A DNA stretch of 64,000 nt, taken from contig NZ_QOKV01000001.1 of assembly GCF_008365405.1 (NCBI RefSeq), positions 691,333 to 755,332 on the forward strand, written 5' to 3'. Below the pieces are notes generated by a model that saw only the letters and a list, made by a program, of their open reading frames with translations, was not told the origin of the DNA and ran no database searches. This stretch comes from Azospirillum brasilense (GTDB lineage: Bacteria > Pseudomonadota > Alphaproteobacteria > Azospirillales > Azospirillaceae). Positions 17,448 to 25,303 of the stretch are shown piece by piece. Position numbers and translations under genes: made by a program. Every line of letters begins with the position of its first letter. Position 1 is the stretch's first letter.

Positions 17448-17774
17448 ATGGTCCGGAAACTCCTTCTCCTGGTGGCGATCGCGGCGCTCCCTCTGGTCGG
17501 GGGCGCCGCCGACGCGACGGTGGTCCGCAAGAAGAGCAGCGACGCGGGCGTGCAGCCCGGCGGCCTCGACGTCGGGGTCCCCAAGGGCCGCGTGCGCATC
17601 CAGTGCTGGCAGGACGGCGAGAAGATCATCGACGAGAGCGATCTGAACGTCCTGTCGCTCAGCGTCGCCAGCCAGTTGAACGCGCTGCGCTTCCGCCGGG
17701 CGGGCGAGCCGGAGAACAGCCTCGCCATCGTGACGCGGAACCGGACGTCGTGCCTGTTGAGCCCGAAGGGCTGA
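17448..17774 (+). CDS. Small secreted protein of unknown family
   Basis: A 108-residue protein with a clear signal peptide (1-23, LLLLVAIAALPLVGGAADA). The mature part has two cysteines (IQCWQDGEKI and RTSCLLSPKG) that could pair, and a region GRVRIQCWQDGEKIIDESDLN. No family was recognised. It follows the OmpA gene by 24 bases and is followed by a palindromic repeat, so it is probably the last gene of the 13.7-17.8 kb transcript. A periplasmic partner of the OmpA or CsgG-like protein is possible. Confidence 0.65.
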   Translation: MVRKLLLLVAIAALPLVGGAADATVVRKKSSDAGVQPGGLDVGVPKGRVRIQCWQDGEKIIDESDLNVLSLSVASQLNALRFRRAGEPENSLAIVTRNRTSCLLSPKG

Positions 17775-17785
17775 TGATTGGATGA

Positions 17786-17915
17786 GCGTTGCCCCCACCC
17801 TGACCCTCCCCCGCTGCCGCAGGGGAGGGAATTGTTGTTGCTGACACGAAAAAGCCCTCTCCCGCGAAGCGGGGGAGGGAGGGGACCCACGAAGTGGGGA
17901 GGGTGGGGGCAACGC
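17786..17915. repeat. Palindromic GC-rich intergenic repeat, copy 2
   Basis: Outer arms GCGTTGCCCCCACCCT (17786-17801) and AGGGTGGGGGCAACGC (17900-17915) form a perfect 16-bp inverted repeat. Inside are CCCTCCCCCGCTGCCGCAGGGGAGGG and CTCTCCCGCGAAGCGGGGGAG hairpins. It shares TGACCCTCCCCCGCT with copy 1. It lies between convergent genes and can terminate both. Confidence 0.85.
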
Positions 17916-17932
17916 CCCCATCACCTCCGCTC

Positions 17933-18157
17933 TCAATGCACGCTGACCAGCTCCATCCCATGCTCCTGAAGCGTCGCCCCCGCCGACGCGCGGTCGGTGT
18001 CCAGCCACAGGCAGGTGCCGTCCGCGGCGTACACGGCGTAGGCGGGCAGGCCATCGATCTCCACCGACCGCAGATAGGCGACCTCCAGGATTCCATGACG
18101 GGCGAAGCGGTCATCGAAACCATCGGCGACGTCGTCTTCGGTGCGGCGGGCGGTCAT
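17933..18157 (-). CDS. Small DUF1150-like protein
   Basis: A 74-residue soluble protein. The stretch VAYLRSVEIDGLPAYAVYAADG followed by ...GMELVSVH resembles the alphaproteobacterial DUF1150 family of 70-80 residue proteins, in which a '(A)YVR.V...G...YAVHAADG' block and a C-terminal 'VSVH' recur. Function is unknown; some relatives sit beside small heat-shock genes. It is the only leftward gene inside the 13.7-24.3 kb cluster. The family assignment is from memory of the pattern and is moderately sure. Confidence 0.65.
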   Translation of the reverse strand: MTARRTEDDVADGFDDRFARHGILEVAYLRSVEIDGLPAYAVYAADGTCLWLDTDRASAGATLQEHGMELVSVH

Positions 18158-18512
18158 GGCCGGTCTCCTCGGGCGCTGGGGCGGACCAACGAAGCGCCGG
18201 TCCTGCCCGGCACTCTACGGGGCTGGACCGGGTCGCGCTGTGGCGCCCCCCACACCCGGTACGTCGGAGGGTGCCCAACTCCTGCGCAACTGTGTGCTGC
18301 GCCTCACAGCCGCCGCCGCCTTTGCCGTCTAGCCTCGACGGGCCGGCATTTTGGCCGGCGCGCATCATTTCGGAGGTCCGACCATGCCCGTCCGTTCACG
18401 GCGTCCGCCCTTCTTTGGGCCGGGTCCGCAGCCCCGCTATTCCCCCTTCGCCGCCTGGACAGGCGTCCGGGAAACGCCAATGATTCCGCGATCCCCGCCG
18501 GTGGAGGCCAGC
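18158..18512. other. Intergenic stretch between divergent genes
   Basis: 355 bases that should hold the promoters of the DUF1150-like gene and of the DUF4384/cyclase pair. No confident -35/-10, operator or RNA was seen. A GGAGG-N7-ATG at 18384 is in frame with the downstream gene and could be a longer alternative start adding 43 residues (MPVRSRRPPFFG...) before its signal peptide. Confidence 0.5.
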
Positions 18513-19685
18513 ATGGCGCACAGGACCCTGAGCGGACTCGTGGCGGCGGCCCTGACGCTGGCCGCCGTCGGAGCGGTCGGCTTCACCGCCGGCCGCGCGG
18601 CGGCGGAGCAGGCGGTGGTCGTCGCCTCCACCGCCCCAGGCTACGCCCAGGGGCAACTGGTCCCCGACGGCGCGGCGGTCACCGTGCCGGACGGCGCCAA
18701 CGCCATGTTCCTGTTCGCCAACGGGCGCATGCTGCGGATCAAGGGGCCGTTCGACGGGCCGCTCGACCGCATGCCCGACGCCTCGGGTTGGGGCGGAGTC
18801 GGCAGCCTCGTCGGCGGGGAGCGCTTCTTCCAGACCGACCTGGGGGCCGCCCGCGCGGTCGGCACCCCGATGCAGAAGGGGGAGGAGCAGGTCTTCACCC
18901 TCGACCCGGGCCGGGCCGGCATCCAATGCGTGAAGTCCGGCGGCACGGTGCTGCTGCGCAAGCCCGCCGACCCGGCGCTGATCCCGGCCACCCTGCGTGA
19001 CGAAAACCGCGGCGCCACCGCCACGCTGCGCTGGGACAAGGGGGCGACGGTGCCCTGGCCGCGCGAGCTTCCGATGACCGACGGCACCGCCGTCTCCGTC
19101 GCCGGGCCGGACGGGCGGGTGCGTCACAGTATGACGCTGCGCGTGGTCAGCGCCGAGGGCCAGGGCGCGGAACTGGCCGTCCGGCTTGCCGGTGCCGGCT
19201 GCGCCACCCAGGCGGCGTTTCTGCTGGACCCGGTGCGGGACAGCATGGCGCCGCTGAACCTCTATCTCGCCACCGACCGCGGCCTCTACCCGACCTACCG
19301 GTCCGGGGAGACGGTGACGCTGGTGCTCCAGACGAACCGGGACGCGCACCTTTACTGCTACCTGCGCAACACGCGCGGCCAGTTGACGCCGATCTACCCG
19401 CCGGGGCCGGCGGCCAGCTCGCTGGTGGAGGGGCACCGCACCCTGACGCTGGCCGGCGACCGCATGCCGGTGCCGTTGCGCGCGGCGGAGCGGTCGGGGA
19501 GCCTGTCCGCCGACCAGGAGGTGCGCTGCTTCGCTGCCGGGCGCGATCTCGGCGCGGACCTGCCGGGGCGCCAGGACGCCTTCCGGCCCCTGTCCGACGA
19601 GGCGGCGGCCCGGCTGGAGCGGACGCTCGCCTCGCTGAAGCAGACCGAACTGGTGATGGCGCAGGTGATCCTGCGCGTGGAGTGA
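18513..19685 (+). CDS. Exported FecR-like/DUF4384 protein
   Basis: A 390-residue protein with an N-terminal signal or anchor (about 8-32, LVAAALTLAAVGAVGFTAG). Residues about 35-85 (YAQGQLVPDGAAVTVPDG, FLFANGRMLRIKGPF) resemble the FecR-like beta-domain often encoded next to CHASE2 cyclases. Residues about 250-345 are DUF4384 (YPTYRSGETVTLVLQTN, AHLYCYLRNTRGQLTPIYP), matching the C-terminal module of the CsgG-like lipoprotein. Both halves are beta-rich ligand- or surface-type modules. The start has GGAGG five bases upstream. Its stop overlaps the GTG start of the cyclase gene, so the two are coupled and the protein is a likely periplasmic partner of the CHASE2 sensor. Confidence 0.78.
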   Translation: MAHRTLSGLVAAALTLAAVGAVGFTAGRAAAEQAVVVASTAPGYAQGQLVPDGAAVTVPDGANAMFLFANGRMLRIKGPFDGPLDRMPDASGWGGVGSLVGGERFFQTDLGAARAVGTPMQKGEEQVFTLDPGRAGIQCVKSGGTVLLRKPADPALIPATLRDENRGATATLRWDKGATVPWPRELPMTDGTAVSVAGPDGRVRHSMTLRVVSAEGQGAELAVRLAGAGCATQAAFLLDPVRDSMAPLNLYLATDRGLYPTYRSGETVTLVLQTNRDAHLYCYLRNTRGQLTPIYPPGPAASSLVEGHRTLTLAGDRMPVPLRAAERSGSLSADQEVRCFAAGRDLGADLPGRQDAFRPLSDEAAARLERTLASLKQTELVMAQVILRVE

Positions 19686-21583
19686 GGGCGCCGCCGTTGG
19701 GGACATCGGGGGGCAGGCCAAGCTGGGCAAAAGCCCCGTGGCTCGCCAAAGGACTGGCCAGAGGGCTGGTGGGCTTGGCCGCGGTGGTCGGCGTGTCGGC
19801 GGCGGCGCTGGGGCTGACCCGGCTGGTGCCGCCCCTGCGCTCCGCCGACGAGAGTTTCCGCGACGTCGCCATCGCCTACTTCACGCCGCCCGCCCCGCAG
19901 CATCCCGGCATCGTGCTGGTCACGCTGGGGGAGGACCTGTTCGCCACGCTGGCCTGCCGGTCACCGGTCGATCGCGGCTTCCTCGCCGATCTGGTGGGGA
20001 CGCTGGAGGCGGCGGGGGTGCGGGCGATCGGGCTGGACATCCTGTTCGACCAGCCGACCCTGCCGGCGCTCGACGAGCGGCTGCGCCAGCGCATCCAGCG
20101 CGCCACGGTGCCGGTGGTCGCCATCACGGCGCTCGGCGACACGGCGCTGACGGAGGAGCAGCGCCGCTACCTCGGGCGGTTCCTCGACGGCATCCCGCAC
20201 GGCCACGCCAACCTCGCCAAGGACCGGCTCGACGGCACGGTGCGCTGGCATGTGCCGCGCGGTCCGGACGGGCTGCCCAGCTTCCCGGCGCGGATGGCCC
20301 AGGTCGCCGGAGGGGCTGCCGGAGAGGCGACGATCCCGGCGGAGCCTTTCCGCATCGACTGGCACGCCCGCCCGTCGCCGGATGCGCCGCCGTTCCCGAC
20401 CTATCCGGCGGACATGGTGGGGATGCTGCCGCGCGGCTGGCTGGCCGGGCGGATCGCCGTGGTTGGCACCGTCCTGGTCGGGGTCGACCAGCACCGCACG
20501 CCCCTGTCGGTCGCCGGTCTGTCCACACCGGGGGTGGAGATCCAGGCCCACGCGCTGGCCCAGATCCTCGACGGGCGGACCAGCCGCGACCTGTCCGACG
20601 GCTGGGGCGTGGCGCTGGTGCTGGCGCTGAGCGCCGCCGGGGTGGCGCTGGCGGCGGCCGGCTGGCCGGTGTGGCTGCTGGTGCCGGCCAGCCTGCTCGG
20701 GCTGCTGGCGCTGTGGGCGGCGGCGCTGGCGCTGTTCGCCCAGGGCGGGCCGCTGGTGGCGATGATGGCGCCCTCGGCGGCGTGGCTGGGCGGCATCGCC
20801 GCGATGACCGCGCATCTGTCGCTGAAGGAGCGCACCGACCGCCGCAGCCTGATGCAGCTGTTCGCCAACCACGTTTCCCAGCCCGTCGCCGACGAGATTT
20901 GGCGGGAGCGCGCGACCTTCCTGGCCGGCGGGCGCCCCCGACCGCAGGAGCTGACCGCCACCGTCTTCTTTTCCGACATCGAGGGCTTCACCACCGTCTG
21001 CGAGGCGCTGGAGCCGGAGCCGCTGATCCTCTGGCTGGAAGGCTATCTCGACGCCATGGTGCGGGTGGTGGCGGCGCATGACGGGATCGTGCTGCGCTTC
21101 ATCGGCGACGCCATCCTGGCGGTCTTCGGCGCCCCCGTCGCCCGCACCACCCAGGCGGAGATCGACGCCGACGCAGAACGCGCCGTGCGCTGCGCCATCC
21201 AGATGGGGCGGGAGCTGCAGGAGCTGAACAAGCGCTGGCAGGCGGAGGGGCTGCCGGCCATCGGCATCCGGGTCGGTATCCACACCGGCCCGCTGGTGGC
21301 GGGCAGCCTGGGCGGGCTGAGGCACATGGAATATTCGCTGCTCGGCGACACCGCCAACACCGCGGCCCGGCTGGAGGCGCTGGGCAAGACGGTGGGCATG
21401 CGCTCCTCCCCCCATTGCCGGATCGTCATCGGGGAACCGACCTGGACGGCGGTGCAGGACAAGGTGGCCGGACTGCCGGTGGGCGAGATGGCGCTGAAGG
21501 GCAAGCGCAAGGCGGTGCGCGCCTGGCTGGTCCTCGACCGGGAGGGGGAGGAAGTGCGGCCCGCGGCGGAGGCTGGGGAGTGA
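19682..21583 (+). CDS. CHASE2-domain adenylate/guanylate cyclase
   Basis: A 633-residue membrane receptor cyclase. TM1 is at about 24-46, a periplasmic CHASE2 domain spans about 50-300 (ADESFRDVAIAYF, GVRAIGLDILFDQP, PGVEIQAHALAQILDGR), and two or three TM helices lie at about 305-380. The class III catalytic domain (about 415-600) keeps both metal aspartates (FFSDIEGFT, Asp about 432, and FIGDAILAVFG) and the transition-state Asn/Arg (NTAARLEALGK), so it should be active. Whether it makes cAMP or cGMP cannot be decided by eye. The GTG start overlaps the preceding stop; no better start exists before residue 200. A bCNG-type channel and a Crp/Fnr regulator in the same window are possible receivers. 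Confidence 0.9.
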   Translation: MRAPPLGTSGGRPSWAKAPWLAKGLARGLVGLAAVVGVSAAALGLTRLVPPLRSADESFRDVAIAYFTPPAPQHPGIVLVTLGEDLFATLACRSPVDRGFLADLVGTLEAAGVRAIGLDILFDQPTLPALDERLRQRIQRATVPVVAITALGDTALTEEQRRYLGRFLDGIPHGHANLAKDRLDGTVRWHVPRGPDGLPSFPARMAQVAGGAAGEATIPAEPFRIDWHARPSPDAPPFPTYPADMVGMLPRGWLAGRIAVVGTVLVGVDQHRTPLSVAGLSTPGVEIQAHALAQILDGRTSRDLSDGWGVALVLALSAAGVALAAAGWPVWLLVPASLLGLLALWAAALALFAQGGPLVAMMAPSAAWLGGIAAMTAHLSLKERTDRRSLMQLFANHVSQPVADEIWRERATFLAGGRPRPQELTATVFFSDIEGFTTVCEALEPEPLILWLEGYLDAMVRVVAAHDGIVLRFIGDAILAVFGAPVARTTQAEIDADAERAVRCAIQMGRELQELNKRWQAEGLPAIGIRVGIHTGPLVAGSLGGLRHMEYSLLGDTANTAARLEALGKTVGMRSSPHCRIVIGEPTWTAVQDKVAGLPVGEMALKGKRKAVRAWLVLDREGEEVRPAAEAGE

Positions 21584-21728
21584 CCGGCCATTCCCCGTAT
21601 TCGGGATTAGGCTGAATGAACGCTTGGTGCGCAGGAATCGAAATATTAAGATCGGCTAATTGGCAATTTTATGCCGACGGGTGCCGGGTATGGGGTGCGA
21701 AACCGCCTTCCCACCATGGAGCCGGCCG

Positions 21729-24323
21729 ATGTTCGACGGACCCTTGACGCAGCGCTGTTCAGGCGGAGACATCTGGTCGCTCGCCGTTATCCTGCTGTTG
21801 GTGGGCCTTCTCGGCTGGGCACCGGGCGTGGCCGCCCAGTCCGCTTCCCCCCAGTCTCCGCCGACCCAAGCCTCCCAGTCTCCGCCGACCCAAGCCTCCC
21901 AGTCGCCCGAGAAGCGCATCGCGCTGGTCGTCGGCATCGGCAAGTACGAATTCGCCCCTGAACTCCAGAACCCGGTCAACGACGCCAAGGCCATCGCCGA
22001 GGCCTTGCGCATGCTTCAGTTCGACGTGGACGAGAAGTTCGACATGGACAACCGCGGCTTCGAGCGGGCGCTGCGCGACTTCGGCATCCGCGCCTCGCAG
22101 GCCGACGTGGCGGTGATCTTCTACGCCGGCCACGGCATCCAGGTGGGCGGCAACAACTACATCGTCCCGGCCGACGCCAAGCTGGAGCGCGAGCGCGACC
22201 TCGTCTATGAGGCGATGCCGCTGAACCTGATGATGGGCGAGCTTTCGCAGGCGCGCAAGCTGGGCATCCTGATGCTCGATTCCTGCCGCAACAACCCCTT
22301 CGTCGACCGCCTGAAGCAGGCCGGGCAGAACCGCATCCAGGTCAATTACGGCTTCGCCCGCGTCGACGACACGCCGAGCGACACGCTGGTCGCCATGGCG
22401 ACCCGCGCCGACCAACTGGCCGAGGACGGGCAGGGCGACCACAGCCCCTACACCGACGCGCTGCTCCAGCATCTCCAGACGCCGGGGCTGGAGCTGAGCC
22501 TGTTCTTCCGCAACGTGCGCGACACCGTGCGGCAGGCGACCAACGGCCGGCAGGAGCCCTACATCTTCGGCTCGCTGGGGGCGGCGCCCTTCTACTTCAA
22601 CCCGCGCCCGCCGAACCGTCCGCCGGTGCTCGGCGAGATCCGCCCGCTGGAGCTGTCCGACCGCGGCGACGCCGAGCCGCTGCGCATCGGGCGCCCGACC
22701 GATCCCGACGACGACCAGCTCTTCGCGCAGATTTCCGGCCTGCCGCGCGGCGGCAGCGTGCGCATCGGCGACCGCATCGTGCTGATCGGCGACTACCTGA
22801 CCGTGGAGCAGCTTGCCGCCACCAGCTTCAAGCCGGACGCGACGGTGGTGGGCGACGCCGGGCGCTTCGACTTCGCGATCATGGACGGGCGGGGCGGCGT
22901 GGTGAGAGGCGGGGTGGCGATCACCATCAAGCCCAGCAACCGTGAACCGGTGGTGGCCGGCGCGCGCACCATCCGCGCCCTGCCGAATCCCCTGGCCATC
23001 GAGGCTCCGGTGGACCCCGACGGCGACCCGCTGACCGTCACCATCACCGCCGTGCCCGACCGCGGCAAGGTGCGCGACGGCGCCACCCTGATCCGCCCCG
23101 GCGACCGCCTGCCGGCCGAGGGGTTGACCCGTCTGACCTTCGACCCGGAGCAGGAGCGGGCGGGGGCGGCCGGCGCCTTCACCTATCAGGTGGAGGACGG
23201 CAAGGGGGGCAAGGCCACCGGTACGGTGACGCTGGAGATCGCCCCGCCGGGTGCCGCTCCGGCCGCGCCGGCGCTTGAGGAATCGCTGTGGCAGATGGTC
23301 AAGGGGAGCCGCGAGCCCGCCGACTTCGAGGCCTTCCTGCGGCTGTTCGGCAGCGGCGCCTACGCCAAGCCGGCGCGTGAGAAGCTGGGCGCGCTCACCC
23401 CCGCCGCCAAGCCGCCAGAGGTTGCGTCGGCTCGGCCGCCGCCATCAACCCAATCGGCTCCTCCTCCGGTCCCGCCCCCGGCTCCGGTGGTCGAGGCGGC
23501 GGCATCGCCCCCACCGGCATCGCCGCAGCCCGTGCCCGCGCCGGAGCAGGTGGCCGCAGCGCCCCCGAACGGCAATGGGAACAGCGCGGTGCGCAACCAC
23601 AGCCGGTCGGCCAGTTTCCAGGACTGCCCGGCCTGTCCGGTGATGGTGCGCATCGCACCCGGAAGCTTCACCATGGGCAGCGACCAGGGCGACCGCTCCG
23701 AACGTCCGGTGCACAAGGTCACCATCGCCAAGCCCTTCGCGCTCGGCGCCTACGAGGTGACGGTGGCCGAGTGGCGCGCCTGCGTCGAGGGTGGCGGCTG
23801 CACCGGCGGCATGCCGCGCATGACCAAGCCGACCGACAGCACCCCGATCCACAACATCTCCTGGCTGGAAGCCCAGGCCTACGCGAAGTGGCTGAGCCAG
23901 AAGACCGGCCAGCGCTACCGCCTGCCGTCCGAAGCCGAATGGGAGTACGCGGCGCGCGGCGGCACGACCGGCCGCTACTGGTGGGATGGGCAGACGGGGA
24001 CGCTGGCCAACTGCAAGGACTGCGGCGGCGCGCAGGAACGGCTGACCCCGGCCTCGGTCGGCAGCTACAAGCCGAACCCCTTCGGGCTGCACGACATGAA
24101 CGGCGGCGTGGCGGAATGGGTCGCCGACTGCTGGCACGCCGACTATGCGGGCGCGCCGACGGACGGCAGCGCCTGGACGTCCACCAACTGCCGGGAGCGC
24201 GTGCTGCGCGGCGGGTCCTGGCGGGGCGGCTTGGCTGACATCACGGACACGGCGCGGCTGTTCTACGATCCCGACGTGCGCTACCTGAACAACGGGGTGA
24301 GGGTGCTGCGGGAGTTAAATTGA
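21729..24323 (+). CDS. Caspase-like protease with cadherin-like repeats and C-terminal FGE domain
   Basis: An 864-residue exported or anchored protein with a signal sequence at about 13-38. Residues about 58-290 are a caspase-fold (peptidase C14) domain with catalytic His135 in FYAGHGIQ and Cys186 in LDSCRNNPF. Two cadherin/VCBS-like beta repeats follow (about 300-500), each with a 'DPDDDQL' or 'DPDGDPLTV' calcium-type motif. A Pro/Ala-rich linker leads to an FGE-sulfatase/SUMF1-type domain (about 640-864; GSFTMGSDQGDRSERPVH, YRLPSEAEWEYAARGG, GLHDMNGGVAEWV, RVLRGGSW). The start at 21729 has GGAG nine bases upstream; a TTG 23 codons earlier is less likely. Caspase and FGE domains recur in bacterial conflict and signalling systems. 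The substrate is unknown. Confidence 0.88.
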   Translation: MFDGPLTQRCSGGDIWSLAVILLLVGLLGWAPGVAAQSASPQSPPTQASQSPPTQASQSPEKRIALVVGIGKYEFAPELQNPVNDAKAIAEALRMLQFDVDEKFDMDNRGFERALRDFGIRASQADVAVIFYAGHGIQVGGNNYIVPADAKLERERDLVYEAMPLNLMMGELSQARKLGILMLDSCRNNPFVDRLKQAGQNRIQVNYGFARVDDTPSDTLVAMATRADQLAEDGQGDHSPYTDALLQHLQTPGLELSLFFRNVRDTVRQATNGRQEPYIFGSLGAAPFYFNPRPPNRPPVLGEIRPLELSDRGDAEPLRIGRPTDPDDDQLFAQISGLPRGGSVRIGDRIVLIGDYLTVEQLAATSFKPDATVVGDAGRFDFAIMDGRGGVVRGGVAITIKPSNREPVVAGARTIRALPNPLAIEAPVDPDGDPLTVTITAVPDRGKVRDGATLIRPGDRLPAEGLTRLTFDPEQERAGAAGAFTYQVEDGKGGKATGTVTLEIAPPGAAPAAPALEESLWQMVKGSREPADFEAFLRLFGSGAYAKPAREKLGALTPAAKPPEVASARPPPSTQSAPPPVPPPAPVVEAAASPPPASPQPVPAPEQVAAAPPNGNGNSAVRNHSRSASFQDCPACPVMVRIAPGSFTMGSDQGDRSERPVHKVTIAKPFALGAYEVTVAEWRACVEGGGCTGGMPRMTKPTDSTPIHNISWLEAQAYAKWLSQKTGQRYRLPSEAEWEYAARGGTTGRYWWDGQTGTLANCKDCGGAQERLTPASVGSYKPNPFGLHDMNGGVAEWVADCWHADYAGAPTDGSAWTSTNCRERVLRGGSWRGGLADITDTARLFYDPDVRYLNNGVRVLRELN

Positions 24324-24358
24324 GGGTTAGGGTGGGGGCCCGACGCGACACCCTACCC
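24322..24358. repeat. Palindromic GC-rich intergenic repeat, partial copy 3
   Basis: GGGTTAGGGTGGGGGCCCGACGC closely matches the closing arm of copy 4 (GGGTTAGGGAGGGGGCCCGACGC) and is followed by CACCCTACCC, which can pair back to the start. It fills the 29-base gap between the convergent caspase and Crp/Fnr genes and overlaps the last codons of the latter. Confidence 0.65.
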
Positions 24359-25063
24359 ATTCGCCTCGGCGATCTCCTCCAGCGCGTCGCGGTCGAGCAG
24401 CGTGATCCGCCCGGATTCCACGGCGATCACGCCGTTGCGCTGCCATTCGCCGAGCAGCTTGTTGATGCTTTCCCGCGAAACACCCACCAAGCAGCCGAGT
24501 TGCTGCTGCGACAGCTTGATGTCCAGCTTCAGCCCGCCCGGCGCCGGCTTGCCGAACACGTCGGCCAGCCGCATCAGCGCGCGGGCGAAGCGGGACGACG
24601 CCTCCAAGAACAGCGTGTCCTCCAGATGCTCGCTGGTCTGGCGCAGGCGCTTGCACAGCACGGTGATGAGCTGGAGCGCCACCGCCGGACGCTCGTTCAG
24701 CAGCGGCACGAACTTCGAGCGGTCGAGCACCAGCAGGTCGGTCTCCTCCAGCGCCACGGCGTCGGCGGTCCGCGGCTCGCCGTCGAGCAGGGCGATCTCG
24801 CCGAACAGGCCGCCCTTGTTGATGATGTTCAGCACCAGCTCCTTGCCGTCGGTGGAGTGGGAGCAGATCTTCACCCGCCCACGGATGACCGCCATCATGC
24901 TGTCGCCGGGGTCGCCCTTCTGGAAGATGACCGTGCCGGGCCGGAAATAGGCCAGCCGGGCGCTGGCGGCGAGGCGTTGCAACTCCGGCTTCTCCAGATG
25001 CTTCAGCAGGAAATGCCCGGACAGCACCAGTTCCTTGTCGAACGCGATCCGCACCGTCGTCAT
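24353..25063 (-). CDS. Crp/Fnr-family transcription regulator
   Basis: A 236-residue regulator. The cNMP-binding domain (about 10-125) has the phosphate-binding cassette FGEIALLDGEPRTADA, with the Glu and Arg that contact cyclic nucleotide ribose-phosphate. There are no N-terminal FNR-type cysteines, so it is CRP-like rather than FNR-like. The C-terminal helix-turn-helix is LSQQQLGCLVGVSRESINKLL. The start MTTVRIAFDK at 25063 has GGGGG upstream; MGAT four codons earlier is an alternative. It is divergent from the acyl-CoA synthetase operon (240-base shared gap) and convergent with the caspase gene, so its likeliest nearby target is the lva-like operon. Confidence 0.87.
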   Translation of the reverse strand: MTTVRIAFDKELVLSGHFLLKHLEKPELQRLAASARLAYFRPGTVIFQKGDPGDSMMAVIRGRVKICSHSTDGKELVLNIINKGGLFGEIALLDGEPRTADAVALEETDLLVLDRSKFVPLLNERPAVALQLITVLCKRLRQTSEHLEDTLFLEASSRFARALMRLADVFGKPAPGGLKLDIKLSQQQLGCLVGVSRESINKLLGEWQRNGVIAVESGRITLLDRDALEEIAEANG

Positions 25064-25303
25064 GGTCGCCCCCATACGGCTCGATGCCGGACAGTGTAGC
25101 GGGCGGACGGCCCGCAACCGCGGCGCCAGAGGCGGTAACGCGCTCGCCCGTCCCTGCCACGTTCTTGCGGGCATAGGGGAGGGGACCGACCAAAGGTGAA
25201 ACTTGTTCTGTCCAATGGTTCGTGACTACCATCGTCAGTAAGGCGCCCGGTATGAGGCGCCGGCCTTAATTCAGGGACCGCAGAACAGGGGAAGGAGACG
25301 AGC

